From positions 34,017,925 to 34,081,924 of the forward strand of contig NC_083885.1 of assembly GCF_032452875.1 (NCBI RefSeq): DNA of 64,000 bases, in the 5' to 3' direction. The notes under the pieces are model-generated. The model did no database searches, was not told the DNA's origin, and saw only the letters and a program-made list of their open reading frames with translations. The DNA is from Bos javanicus (taxonomy: Eukaryota; Chordata; Mammalia; Artiodactyla; Bovidae). The translations under genes and the position numbers were made by a program. This document shows positions 44,412 through 55,672 of this stretch, piece after piece; the first letter of the stretch is position 1, and each line of letters opens with the position of its first letter.

Positions 44412-44640
44412 AATCACAACCTCCCTGGTGGTCAGACAGTAAAGAATCTGCCTGCAATGCAGGAGACCTGGGTTCGATCCCTGGGTCGGGAAGATGCCCT
44501 GGAGAAGGGAATGGCTACCCACTCCAGTATTCTTGCTTGGAGAATTCCATGGACAGAGGAGCCCGGTGAGCTACTGTTCATGAGGTCGCAAAGAGTCAGA
44601 CACAACTGAGCACTTGACACTTTCACTTCACTTTCATGCC
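44412..44640 (+). mobile_element. Bov-tA SINE
   Basis: Head 'cctccctggtggtcagacag', box-B-like 'gggttcgatccctgggtcgg', Bov-A body, and a tail of 'cacttt' units. Confidence 0.93.
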
Positions 44641-45478
44641 TGGTCCTGGAGGCAGCCTGTGACCCTCTCCCCTCCTTGAAGGCACTGACACCGAGCCCAC
44701 ACAACCCTTTCGGGAAGCAGGGACAAGTCTATTCACGTGGTAAAGAATGTGTCCACAGCTACCAGAGGCAGAGAAGCTGTGAGAGCTCAGGAAAGCAGGT
44801 CATCTATTAACTGGCATGACATGCAGGCCCCAAAGAGGGCTGGAGACCACGCTGAGACCAGGGTCCTGTCTGAACTCAGAAGAGCACTGGCCCCAAGAAA
44901 CAGAAGCAAGCAGCTAGGCAGATTTCCATATTATAAACTGTCTTCCACACTCATCTCCTTAGTTCTAAAGTCCTGAAAGTCAAATTTCCTTTCCCAGCTT
45001 CTCCAGGAGCCCTGGGACAGCGGTTCTTTTCTCAAGAGGAGAAAAATGAAGATGAAAACTTGTTTTGTGCTTGCCTGCTAAAACCCACACTTCCCACCAT
45101 TCAAGAACCCTGTGGTTCATATGCTTTTCAGTATCTTTAGAAAATAAAGTTTGTTGTGATGGCAGGTGATGACAGAAACTTGACAGGTAAGTAAAAGCTA
45201 TTTTTGCCCTGGGCACTCCTATTAATGTACCAGTATATCTAAATTTTTGAAAAAGCTTCTTTCCCCCTGCCTTTTCTTTTTAAACAATAGTAGTAGCAGT
45301 ATGATTCAAACTTTATTTTATTTGAAGCCAGCCTGTTTACTGAACAAAGATCTAGGTTTTGGAAACCATGAACATCATGAATAGAGAAGTACATGGATTT
45401 TTTTTTTTTTTTTTTTTTTAAATCTTGGTTAAGAATATGAGCTTTGCCACCAGGCCAGCAGAGTCTCAGCACAGTTAC
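44641..45478. other. Unassigned sequence with long poly-T
   Basis: A T-run of about 22 bases lies at 45398-45419. It is followed by a short unassigned segment and could be the tail of an unrecognised reverse-oriented retro-insertion. Confidence 0.4.
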
Positions 45479-45479
45479 G

Positions 45480-45580
45480 AAGCAGGATCACCCAGGTAGC
45501 TTTTTCAAATGCCAATATCTGACTCCACCCCAGGCAATTAAATTGAAATCTTTGGGCATGCGACGCAGTGCAGATAAATC
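45480..45580 (+). repeat. MER5/MER58-like hAT MITE fragment
   Basis: 'ggatcacccaggtagctttt' and 'ctgactccaccccaggcaat' followed by 'taaattgaaatctttgg' match the hAT MITE pattern. Confidence 0.55.
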
Positions 45581-45654
45581 AACCAGACCCTGGCTCTCCT
45601 GATGTCAGCTGTCATGGGAACAGGCACCGGCTTCACCAACCCTAGGATGGGAGG

Positions 45655-46000
45655 AGTGATACACCAATCTCGTAGGGCTGCTGCAAAGATTAAAAGAGTC
45701 AGCTCACTCCTTTATAAGTGACGGGCTGACTCATAGCATGTGCCTGACTGCTCATAAGACTACATGAGCAGTGAGCGCTGATACTGGGCCATTTGTGACA
45801 CTGCGACATCAGAGCAGAGGTGAGACGCCCTCTTGCTGGACACTGTAAAGGTGGGGCCCGTGCCTGAGACCACAACGGTCCTAATCTATTAAATGGGAAT
45901 AACAGCAGTATCTACCCCAGAAAGTTATATCAGAGATTCAGTGATACAGGTTAGGTAAAGCTTAACCCAGTGCATAACCTACCAGCAAATGCTAGCTTTC
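45655..46000 (+). repeat. One or two MIR SINE pieces (sense)
   Basis: 'cgtagggctgctgcaaagat' (45671-45690) and 'tctattaaatgggaataaca' (45885-45904) are both MIR 3'-core matches. Either two copies are present or one is rearranged. Confidence 0.55.
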
Positions 46001-46002
46001 AT

Positions 46003-46198
46003 TACAGGCAGACCTTGGAGATATTGTGAGTTCAGTTTCAGAAACAAATATCACAATAAAGCCGAGTCACATGAATTTTATGGTCTCCCAGTGCACAGGA
46101 AAGCTGTGTTTACACTGTACTATAGTCTATTAAATGTACAATGGCCTGGTGTCTATAAAAACAATGTATGTACCTTAATTTTAAAACATTTTATTGCT
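46003..46198 (+). repeat. Tigger1-like fragment, truncated
   Basis: It begins after a TA with 'caggcagaccttggagatat' and follows the left end of the Tigger copy at 32675 as far as 'acattttattgct'. There it joins L1 sequence. Confidence 0.8.
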
Positions 46199-46885
46199 GG
46201 ATCATATGGTAACTCTGTTTTTACTTTTCTGAGGAACCTCCATACTGTTCTCCATAGTGGCTGTACCAGCTTACATTCCCACCAACAGTGTAGGCGGGCT
46301 GCCTTCTCTCCACACCCTCTCCAGCATTTATTATCTTTAGACTTTTTGATGATGGCCATTCTGATTGGTGTGAGGTGGTACCTCACTGTCGTTTTGATCT
46401 GTACGTCTCTAGTAACTAGCAATGTTGAACATCTTTTCATGTGCCTGCTGCCCATTTGTAGGTCTTCTTTGGAGAAATGTCTATTTAGGTCTTCTGTCCA
46501 TTTTTGACTGGGTTGTTTGTCAGTTTTGTGTTTTGTTTTTTTTTTTTAATATTGAGTTGTATGAGCTGTTTGTACACCTTGGAAGTTAACCCTTGTAGGT
46601 CACATGTCTGCAAATATTTTCTCCCAGTCCACATGCTGTCTTTTTCTTTTGTTGATGGTTTCCTTTGCTGTGCAAAAACTTATAAGTTTGATTAGGTTCC
46701 ACTTGTTCATTTTTGCTTTGATTTCTTTTGCCTTGGGAGACTGATCCAAGAAAATACTGCTACAGTTTATGCCAGAGGATTTTTTGCCTATGTTCTCTCC
46801 TAGGAGTTTTCTGGTGTCATGTCTTACATTGAGTTTATTTTTGTGTATGGTGTGAGGGAGTATTTTAGCTTCATTGATTCACGTT
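46193..46885 (-). mobile_element. L1 ORF2 3' region (antisense)
   Basis: This is antisense L1 ORF2. A reverse frame of 100 codons (46153-46455) keeps the ORF2 C-terminal Cys/His motif: C44, C48, H56 and C61 of that frame, in the context CWRGC and HCWWEC. A T-run near 46537 and several stops interrupt it further 5'. It has no L1 3' UTR or tail on the left. Confidence 0.9.
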
Positions 46886-46989
46886 TTTGACATCCACTAC
46901 TCCTTGAATGTGCATCGTGTACTCTCACCTTGGAGCCTCAGGGCACAATCTGCACGTGCCGCATCCTCCCCCACTTCTGGAGCCTGGTC

Positions 46990-47185
46990 CAGACGCTTCT
47001 CTGCCATGATCTTCCTGCCAGAGTGGTCCCCATCTCCACCGGGGCCCGTAGCACTGTGTCAATTACCTCAGTCGTTCTGATAGCCCATCCTGCTTACGAG
47101 GCATATCTGTCCTAACGGACTGTGGGCTCCTAGGAGCTGGGATTTGTCCTAATTGTGTCTGTCCTGGCCTGCTGCCTTCAGTAAT
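46990..47185 (+). repeat. Possible L2 LINE (sense)
   Basis: 'ggactgtgggctcctaggag' and 'ctgggatttgtcctaattgt' resemble the L2 3' end. Confidence 0.4.
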
Positions 47186-47189
47186 TCGA

Positions 47190-47575
47190 TCTAACACCTT
47201 CCGTTTTTAAGTGGGGGTTGGGAGGAACACATGTTTGTCATAAATCAACCCCTCTGACGCCTATGAGATGTCACAGACACACTTAACATTATTAATTCTC
47301 CACGAGGTTCGGCTGTGAAGTGTTTGGCAAACTGTCCCTGATGAGATTTTTGACAGCCGCTCCTGTTGGAAATCCAGGGCAGCAGATGGGTGTGGTTACC
47401 CGCATTTGGCTTCGAGTGTAGGTTGTGTCTGTGTGTTTTTACAAACCACGACTTAAGATTTATGCTTAAAGAAGGGAAAGAATTCAAAATCAAGCTGTGC
47501 ATTTTGAGGAGCTGTGTTAATGCTTTTAAAACAAAAAGCAAACTGAGGGTCATAATGAGAGTCCTGCAGCAGGGC
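47190..47575. other. Repeat-free block, possibly conserved
   Basis: Unique DNA with 'aacattattaattctccacg' and 'acaaaccacgacttaagatt'. No repeat or exon recognised. Confidence 0.35.
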
Positions 47576-47579
47576 CCCG

Positions 47580-47720
47580 GAGCCCTGGCTCATCTCTGCA
47601 CCACGTGGGCTATGACCTGGAGAAGTCAGGTCCTTTTCCAGACATCTATTTTCTCAACTGTCAGGTGAGGAGATTGGACTGGAAGATGTCTGACTCTTTT
47701 TCTAGGCCCAACATCCCAGG
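47580..47720 (+). repeat. MIR SINE (sense)
   Basis: 'gggctatgacctggagaagt' followed by 'attttctcaactgtcaggtg' and 'aggagattggactggaagat' are sense MIR blocks. Confidence 0.65.
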
Positions 47721-47935
47721 ACTCGTTGGATGCCAACTCAATGGAATTTGTTGATTCTGGGATTTGCTCTGTGGGACCAACCGGGATTGAGAAAGTTCTA
47801 AAGGTTCTTGCCCCTAGAATGACCTCTGTTGCTGACCAGAGGCCTGAACCTGAAGTCCCTTTGTTTTCTCAATTCATTTGTGGACAAATAGATTCCAAAA
47901 TGTCTTTGCAATAAGGAAGATGCTTCCCCATAAGA

Positions 47936-48308
47936 TTTGTTGTTGCTGTTCAGTTGCTGAGTCGTGTCCAACTCTTTGTGACTCCATGAACTGCAGCATA
48001 CCAAGTTTCCCTGTCCTTCACCATCTCCTGGAGCTTGCTCAAACTCATGTCCATGAGTCAGTGATGTCATCCAACCATCTCATCCTGTCGTCCCCTTCTC
48101 CTTCTGCCTTCAGTCACTCCCAGCATCAGGATCTCTTCCAATGAGTCAGCTCTTCATATCAGGTGGCCAAAGTATTGGAGCTTCAGCATCAGTCCTTCCA
48201 ATGAATATCCAGGACTGATTGCCTTTAGAATTCACTGGTTTGATCTCCCTGCAGTCCAAGGGACTCTCAAGAGTCTTCTCTAGCACCACAGTTTGAAAGC
48301 ATCAAGTC
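47936..48308 (-). mobile_element. BovB LINE 3' fragment (antisense)
   Basis: The left end is 'ttgttgctgttcagttgctg'; the right end is 'ctagcaccacagtttgaaag'. It is 5'-truncated with small internal deletions (for example after 'tgtccatgagtcagtg'). Confidence 0.93.
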
Positions 48309-48409
48309 TGGGCTTTAGGGAAATAGATCCGGTTCAATTTGTTTTGCAGAAATATATCCAGACTTTAACTATCTTTTAACTCCCAGAGGAATTACTAACT
48401 CCTAGACTG

Positions 48410-48530
48410 GAGCCCATCCAACTACCTTATTTCACAAATGGGGAAAGTGAGGCGCAGGGAGGGGCAGTGACTCGTCCAAGGCCGTAAAGGCCAACAGGGC
48501 AGAGTGGAGGCAAAGATCCTGTTCTCCTGC
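48410..48530 (-). repeat. MIR SINE (antisense)
   Basis: 'atttcacaaatggggaaagt' followed by 'gaggcgcagggaggggcagt' and 'gactcgtccaaggccg' are antisense MIR blocks. Confidence 0.7.
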
Positions 48531-48744
48531 TGCAGGGACTGTCTTCCTATGTGCCCTGTGCTGTGGAACTTAACGCAGGCAGGGCTGGGCTGGGGAACCC
48601 TCCTGGAAGTGGGGAGCCACTTGAACCCCTCATCTCATCCCTCCTGGGGTCAAGCAGGTCAGAGCTGGAGGGGCCTCAGAGAACGTCTAATGCTATGGTC
48701 CCCAACCCCAGGAGAAGCAGGCAGTGGTCCCAGGCCAGGAAAGT

Positions 48745-49292
48745 ACTGATGGGATAGTATTTGGAGGTCAGGCCTTTGGGAAGTAATAGGGTTACACGAG
48801 GTCATAAGGGTGGGGCCTTTGTGATAGGATTACTACGGGATTGGGCTTCCCAGTGGCTCTGAGGTAAAGACACTGCCTGCAATGCAGGAGTCCAGAGAGA
48901 ATTGGGCTTGATCCCCTGGGTCGGGAAGACCCCCTGGAGGAGGAAATGGCAACCCACTCCAATATTCTTGCCTGGAGAATCCCACCAACAGAAGAGCCTG
49001 GGGGGCTACAGTCCACAGGGTCGCAAAGAGTCAGACATGACTGAAGCAACATCGCACACACCCATGAGCGCACTATGGGATTATACTGCCCTTATGACGA
49101 AGGATCCCACTTTTCCACCTGGGAGGATACAAGAAGACGCACCTCTAGAAGCCAGGAAGAATGCCCACCGTGGATGCCAAATCTACCAGTGCCTTGACCT
49201 TGGGCTTCCCGAGAACTGAGAGAAATCCATGTTTGTTACCTAAGCCCCCAAGACTGCGGTAATTTGTTTTAGCAGTCCAAGCTAAGACGCTA
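48745..49292 (+). repeat. MaLR/MLT1-like LTR split by Bov-tA
   Basis: The left part has 'ggtcaggcctttgggaagta' and 'gaggtcataagggtggggcc'. The right part resumes at 49083 and ends 'gcggtaatttgttttagcag'. This is a solo LTR-like relic of an old endogenous retrovirus-related element with no internal genes. Confidence 0.65.
48832..49082 (+). mobile_element. Bov-tA SINE nested in LTR
   Basis: The body is 48843-49071. Flanks 'actacgggatt' (48832-48842) and 'actatgggatt' (49072-49082) form a TSD with one difference. Confidence 0.92.
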
Positions 49293-49294
49293 AT

Positions 49295-50300
49295 CTTATA
49301 CAACCTTTTCATTTCATAAATGAATAGACTGGATACCAGAAAGAACGATTTTTTTTTTTTTTTTAAGCCACACAAGACCCAGGACATTCTGCTGAGTGGT
49401 GATCCATGTATCTTTCTGTCTCACTCCCTTTCCAAAAGGTCAGAAAATTCTCCACCCTTGCGGGGACATCCGGAAAAGGCTCCAGCCACGCCGCTTCTCC
49501 GCCAAGGTGCTGGAATGCTCTGAGTCAGGAGGGCGTGAAAGATTTCCTGTTTTTAAAAAAGCTGAAATCGAAAAGTGCTGTCATTTTCTTTAAATACATT
49601 CTTTTGAATAAAACATCTATTCTGGATGCCAGCAGCAAGCTTCGAAACATGTTCAAGATGACATGATTGATAACAAGAAGGCTTTTTCAAGATGTTTCTA
49701 ATTTCATCTTCCTGGTTAAAGAATGCGAACTTTCTAACATGATGTATGGCCTAATAAGAAGGTGCGCTCCGACCAAAGTTATTTATTTATGCTTCCATCT
49801 TTGACAGATGAATATTAACTACTGGGAAAATCGTAAAGCCAATTAGCAAAAGCTGAATAATGTCCATGTGAGAATGTGAGCGTAGAAACTCAAGATACTT
49901 CTCATCCAAACAGCAGAGCACAGGCATTCTCGGCCCTCCTCCAGGAAGCCACATCCATGGGACAGCAGCTCCTCTCACTCCATGGTGCCCTTGGATGGGC
50001 CTTGAAGAAGTCCAGTCTAGGAGCTGCTACTGGCATGTTTACCCTGGCTGCTGAATGCAGGAGCTGCAGAAAAATGTATTTCTGACCATCCTGCTCTTCA
50101 GCCAGCCGCCCTTCAGCACTGAGAGCAGATGAGAAGAACAAAGAGAGGCTGGGCTCCAAAGATGGGCTTGGCTATCCTCTGCTTCCTGGAAGGAGTCGGC
50201 TGCAGGGAAATGCGGGTGAAGAATGCCCCAGTCCCATGCCCCTTCATCTCCTCCTAATCTCATCTGCTCTTTGTGCCAAAGTTGCTCCCAGGAGCTGCAG
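49295..50300. other. Mostly repeat-free block
   Basis: A T-run lies at 49349-49364. The 49560-49870 part is A/T-rich unique DNA with homeodomain-like and MEF2-like strings ('agttatttatttatgc', 'aaagccaattagcaaa'). No exon recognised. Confidence 0.4.
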
Positions 50301-50304
50301 GGTC

Positions 50305-50400
50305 AACAGACCCTCCGTGAGCACCTACTACGTGCCAGACACCAGCCATATAAAACACAGTCCCGGTTCTCCCGGGGCTCCCAGGCCAGCAGGCAGCACA
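50305..50400 (-). repeat. L2 LINE 3' end fragment (antisense)
   Basis: 'tgagcacctactacgtgcca' followed by 'gacaccagccatataaaaca' is the antisense L2 3' end. Confidence 0.55.
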
Positions 50401-50972
50401 GCAGGATCCCTCTGGGGGCTCATGAGCGAGCTTATACACTGAAATGATGCTGTTCCCTGTGCCTCGTCCCTGAAGCCGAGAAAGGGAGGTGGGGCTGAAG
50501 GCTAACAACAGCTTCCAAAATTAACAAGAGGTTAACTTCCCGAAAACAGACTGCAAATGTGTTCTGCTTCCAGAAACAAAGAACAAACAACCTGAGACTT
50601 CACGTGGAAGTTGTAAATTATTCTTTCCCCAGCACCTTGGCACCAATCTGCCACCTTGCATTTTGTAGCCCATTGCTAATTTTTAATAATTTCTTTACAA
50701 CTGCTCGCTTCACATTATCATGATGCTATCACGGTGCAATTCAAGAAGGCAACAGTCTTTTAAGATGTAGAAAACATTCCTTATGACACTACCCGCCCCT
50801 ACATATTTGGCCAGTGGTCAGATCAGCTAGAAACTGACCTGTATTTTTTTTCCATCACAAATAACCTGTCTTTCAAGAAAAAGGCCTTTCTCCCACCTGA
50901 ATCACCCATGGTGATAAAAATCAAGCAGGCCTCTCATTTCCCTCTGTCCCCTGACCCTTTCACCTTGTCTGT
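50401..50972. other. Repeat-free block, possibly conserved
   Basis: 50500-50760 is unique A/T-rich DNA ('gcccattgctaatttttaat', 'cacattatcatgatgctatc'). No repeat recognised. Confidence 0.35.
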
Positions 50973-51269
50973 GGGTCTCACTTGGAGAAGGCGATGGCAC
51001 CCCACTCCAGTACTCTTGCCTGGAAAATCCCATGGGTGGAGGAGCCTGGTAGGCTACAGTCCATGGGGTCGAGAAGAGTCAGACATGACTGAGCGACTTC
51101 ACTTTCACTTTTCCTTTCATGCATTGGAGAAGGAAATGGCAACCCACTCCAGTGTTCTTGCTTGGAGAATCCCAGGGACAGGGGAGCCTGGTGGGCTGCC
51201 GTCTATGGGGTCGCACAGAGTCGGACACGACTGAAGCGACTTAGCAGCAGCAGCAGCAGGGATCTCACT
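50973..51269 (+). mobile_element. BOV-A2 SINE with TSD
   Basis: The dimer spans 50983-51259 with an (AGC)n tail. The flanks 'gggtctcact' (50973-50982) and 'ggatctcact' (51260-51269) differ at one base. Confidence 0.94.
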
Positions 51270-52635
51270 GACACGTGGAAATAGGTTTCCCATTAAGATT
51301 ACCCTGCCCACTTTTTGAAAATTCCCAGGTGATAGAGCCAATTGCAGGAAGAAACGGAGGTCAGATCTAGGGTGGTAGAATCCTAGCCTATGTGAGATGA
51401 GCCTCGGAGACAGTCCCATGCTAGCTCTTCGGTTTTCCTTTTTCAGGGAATAAAACTGCCTCCACCCACACATGACTCAGTATCAGGGCTTATGCTCTTG
51501 GCCACTTGATCATTTTCACCAAACCACAATGCACTCAACATTTGAGTTTGCTTACTTCCCGGCCCCAATGTATCATCCTGGGATTCAATATCCTAAATAA
51601 ACTGTGCAGAATTCCCAGGAACTCTTGAGAATTCAGTCCCATGTGTGTGATTAAAAAAAAAAAAAATCAGAAATTGCAGACGAGATATTCACACATGTGA
51701 CTGTGGACAGCACATCTCTAAGCCCCTCTGGACTAAAATCTTTGATGTCCTTGGTAATCTGTACTCCAGAATGGAGTACCCAGAATTTCCCTTTGTGTCC
51801 AATGCATGAGTAGAAATTTACAAAGTTACAAATTGTTCCTCCTGACTATATTCCTACCTAATGAAACACAAGGGTGTAAGAGACCGCAGCAAAGGAATTC
51901 ATCATGAAGCTGAATGCGAACACTGTTCTTCATTACTCGGCTGCATCTTCGAGAGGGATTTCACCATAACGTGATTTGGACAAACCCGCAGAACAATATT
52001 AAAACTATAAACCATGCAGAAGTGCACGTGATGGCAGGCACAGGATCTACGTTGGGAGCACTGAAAGTTATCATCTCCTTCCGAGTTTACTGTCATGATG
52101 TCTAACCACGGCTCATAACATTAATGATCACACCGTTCAGGCTTCTTTTTGTTTCTTGTCAAGAAAATTAAGTTGTCTCCTGTCATGTTAGAGAGTCTGA
52201 GTATCTTATATCAAAGACAACAAAAATATGTAATTTTATTTGTTCCTGTACCTACCATTTTAGCACAAAAGGACACTGAACTCAAGCTGAATTTCTTGTT
52301 CAGAATCCCATTTGTGAAGATCACAGCAGCAAATGAAGAATATTACATGTTACATGCAACAAGTCTTGCCCTTTTTTTTTCCCCCAGTTAGACTGTAGGA
52401 GAGAAAAAAAAAAAAAGTAGATGTTTATCACTAGAAATCACTTCCTAAAGTCTGAAGAATTATCCCTTTCATCATTGTAATTTGGTGATCAGCTCCATAA
52501 ATGTGTATTAGTCTGTTCATGACTAATACACTAATGGGACTTTTTATTTGTCATGGAATTTGCAAAAAATGTATCAGCCCACTAGAGTTCTTGACACCAT
52601 GTGGGTTTTCTGGATTTGAGCCTTGATGGTGCCCC
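51270..52635. other. Repeat-poor unassigned sequence
   Basis: A-runs near 51652 and 52405. The 51880-52160 part is unique DNA that could be conserved. No exon seen. Confidence 0.35.
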
Positions 52636-52639
52636 AGGA

Positions 52640-53675
52640 CCAAAGAAATGGGGCAATCATGAAATAAGCCACACAGAGAAAGACAAAGACTGTATGATCT
52701 CACCATATGAGATCAAACTCCGAGAAACAGAGAGGAGAACAGTGGTTACTAGGGGCTGGGGGAACTGGGAGATGCTGGCCAGAGGGTACAAACCCCCCAG
52801 TTATAAGATGAATGAATAAGTTCTGGGGATCTATGTACAGGATGATGACAATAGTTAACAGTACTGTATTATAAACTGAAAGTAGCTCAAAGGGTGGACC
52901 TTAAATGTTCTCATCACACACACAAAAAAGAAATGGCATTTATATGAGGTGATGGAGATATTAACTGGTCTTACTGTGGTCATCCTTTTACAATATACAC
53001 ATGTATCAAATCGTAACATCCCACACCTTAAAATTACACAGTGTTATGGGCTCCAAAATCACTGCAGATGGTGACTGCAGCCATGAAATTAAAAGACGCT
53101 TACTCCTTGGAAGGAAAGTTATGACCAACCTAGATAACATATTCAAAAGCAGAGACATTACTTTGCCAACAAAGGTCCATCTAGTCAAGGCTATGGTTTT
53201 TCCAGCGGCCATGTATGGATGTGAGAGTTAGACTGTGAAGAAAGCTGAGCACTGAAGAATTGATGCTTTTTAACTGTGGTGTTGGAGAAGACTCCTGAGA
53301 GTCCCTTGGACTGCAAGGAGATCCAGACAGTCCATTCTAAAGGATAGCAGTCCTAGGTGTTCTTTGGAAGGAATGATGCTAATGCTGAAACTCCAGTACT
53401 TTGGCCACCTCATTCAAAGAGTTGACTCACTGGAAAAGACTCTGATGCTGGGAGGGATTGGGGGCAGGAGGAAAAGGGGACGACGCACGATGAGATGGCT
53501 GGATGGCATCACCGACTCGACGGACATGAGTCTGAGTGAACTCTGGGAGTTGGTGATGGACAGGGAAGCCTGGCGTGCTGCGATTCATGGGGTCATAAAG
53601 AGTCGGACACGACTGAGCGACTAAACTGAACTGAACTGACTGATGTCAATTTTATCTTAACAGACCCAGAAAAAG
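52640..53675 (+). mobile_element. L1 (L1MA-like) 3' end split by BovB
   Basis: 'cacagagaaagacaaagact' and 'cagtggttactaggggctgg', then 'cacaccttaaaattacacag' lead to 'tgttat' at about 53046. The L1 terminus resumes after the BovB with 'atgtcaattttatcttaaca' at about 53643. Confidence 0.75.
53049..53642 (+). mobile_element. BovB LINE 3' fragment (sense)
   Basis: It starts in the ORF ('ggctccaaaatcactgcaga') and ends with a (TGAACT)-type tail. Two frames keep the C-terminal BovB ORF (53049-53228 and 53364-53624). They are separated by an in-frame stop at about 53229 and a frame change, so it is a pseudogene. Confidence 0.96.
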
Positions 53676-53729
53676 AGATAAGCAGATGGAGATGAGTCTC
53701 AGATGACAGGGCTAAGATACGTGGTACCA

Positions 53730-53965
53730 ACATAAGCACTGGAACTAGGAAAACTTCTCCTGGTCCTGCCACTTACTGGGTCTATAACTTGTCGCAAGTT
53801 ACTTAATACCTGGCTATGCTTCTGTTTTTCCCGTTTCTAAAACCAGGATAGCGATAATATCTCCTTCATAGAACTGTGGAAGTCAGTGACTAGAAAACCC
53901 TAGCTAACAGGTCCTGGATCACAGTAATCATTCAATAAATGTTAGTTGTTTCTCTCTTCCTAATA
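53730..53965 (+). repeat. MIR SINE, near full length (sense)
   Basis: 'ctgccacttactgggtctat', 'cgcaagttacttaatacctg' and the terminal 'cattcaataaatgttagttg' are in MIR order. Confidence 0.82.
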
Positions 53966-54727
53966 CCCAAGGAATCCTTTTCTCCTGGCTCTTAATCTGC
54001 CTTTGATATCTTCTCCATTGGCTTTTCAAACTTGAAAGTTGTCAAATTTCATGAAATTGACAGGTCAAAATCTACATGTATTGTTAAGACTACTAATGAT
54101 TCCAAATTCCCCTTCAAAAATACGACTACATTTTATATTACACATGCATGCAATGCTCACAAGCGAAACCAATACATAATTTCAAAGAGCCTGAGAAACT
54201 TACTAAATGCATGGAAGCATTTGATGTGTGTTTATTTTCAATGAGAGAAAATGCAATTATTTTGATAGCTATGAGAAGTGTTTCTGTATAAAAAGAAATA
54301 AGCTATCTTTCTTGCTCCACTCCAAAATAAGAGAAAAGAAATGGGGCAACAATACCATGCCCTCCCTACCTCTTTCTCTTCATTTGTTTGTTTTGACCTC
54401 ACCAGTAAAACAGAAGGCATCATCAATCAACTCTCTTCATGGTACCTTACTAAATCCACTTTCAGCGGGTCCCCACTTTCCCTTCTTCCTTCTGCTCACA
54501 GCTCAAAAGAGGCTCTGTCCTTCCCACCGACCAGTCACTTTACTTGTGTCAGGACCTCACTCCCTCAAGCCTCTGACCTGCCTTCAAATCTTCAATGTCC
54601 AGACCTCCCTCCCTGCATCCTGCATCACCCACCATTCCCTCACCCCCAACCCTCAACATCCCCATCCATGGAAAAGCATGTACCTGAGCCTCCCATCTTG
54701 AAACAAGAACTCTCTGTTTTATTCTCC
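53966..54727. other. Unassigned sequence, C-rich strand at right
   Basis: A/T-rich to 54330, then C-rich DNA (54450-54700). The C-rich part gives a spurious forward frame of 157 codons. It may belong to an old LINE I cannot name; it continues after the CHR SINE. Confidence 0.35.
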
Positions 54728-54834
54728 TTTTTTTTTTTGGCCACACCCCATGGCTTGTGGGATCTTGGTTCCCTGACCAGGGGTTGAACCCAGGGAAAGT
54801 GCTGAATCCTAACCACTAGACCACCAGGGAATGC
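54728..54834 (-). mobile_element. CHR SINE (antisense)
   Basis: It starts with the reversed A-tail (11 T), then 'ggccacaccccatggcttgt', and ends 'agaccaccagggaatgcc', the reverse of the CHR start. Confidence 0.88.
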
Positions 54835-55306
54835 CTGAGAACACTCCTGACTCCACGCCCCCATCGTCTTCACTCAGGAGACGTCCTCAATCCAGCTCTG
54901 CCCCTTCACCACCCGCTCAGAGACAACCGACTGCCCTGGGACTTCTGCACCCACAATTCCATAGAAACTGCCCCTCCCAAAGTCACCAGGGCACCCCCTT
55001 CTCTGCATGGACCACGCCTGAGCTTGCAGCCCCAACAGCTTCAACTGCAGGCGCCTGGCCCTGCCCGAGGGCCTTTCCTGGTCCCTGGAGAGTACTCAGC
55101 TCACACAGGCAGACCAGAGGGGCCGGGGGTCAGTACCTCTTGGAAATAGTCCTCAATCCATGGCTGATGGGAATCAGTGGATGAATAACCCACTCCCTCA
55201 CTGTTTTGGATGGATAACCTTGAGGCATGTTCTACAATATCTACCAGAGTTCCTGCCCTGGGCTGAGCCCCACTGTGATTGTTTAATGTACTCTTGGTCA
55301 AGGGTT
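54835..55306. other. Unassigned C-rich sequence
   Basis: It continues the composition seen left of the CHR SINE. No exon or named repeat recognised. Confidence 0.35.
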
Positions 55307-55307
55307 G

Positions 55308-55672
55308 CTATGGACTGAGTTGTGTTCCCCACCCAACCCCTCAAATTCATATGTCAAAGTCCTAGCCCCAGTGTGATGGTATTTAGAGATGAGGACCTTT
55401 GGGAAGTGATTAGGTTCAGATAAAATCATGAGGGTGGGGGCCTCACAATGGGGTTAGAGTCCTGATAAGAAGAGACATCAGAGAGAGCACTTTTGCCTAC
55501 CCTCCCGCTTCCCCTCCCTCCCCAACTTGTAAGGAAGTGACCAACTGCAAGCCAGGAAGACAGCCTTCAGCATCATGCTGACCTCAGACTTCCAGAACTG
55601 GGAGAAATAAATTCCTGTGATTTAAGCCAGCCACTCTATAGTATTTTTTGTGGTGGCAGGCCTGAACTAAGA
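55308..55672 (+). repeat. MaLR/MLT1-like solo LTR
   Basis: It starts 'tgctatggactgagttgtgt' and ends 'gaactaagaca', with TG...CA termini. Internal landmarks are 'caaattcatatgtcaaagtc', 'gatgaggacctttgggaagt' and 'cttccagaactgggagaaat'. It is a solo relic with no coding remnants. Confidence 0.75.

Noticed and set aside
45398..45419. Poly-T as a retrocopy tail in reverse orientation
   Set aside because: No recognisable processed gene or SINE body lies on the right side and no flanking duplication was found, so it is left as a homopolymer run.
45989..46507. 172-codon forward frame, the longest in the window
   Set aside because: It runs through a Tigger end and antisense L1, so it is a chance frame across two transposons.
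54228..54787. Overlapping 148- and 157-codon forward frames
   Set aside because: They follow a C-rich strand and enter a reversed CHR SINE; composition explains them.
55308..55672. Endogenous provirus
   Set aside because: Only an LTR-like segment is present, with no partner LTR or internal gag/pol-like sequence nearby; it is a solo relic.
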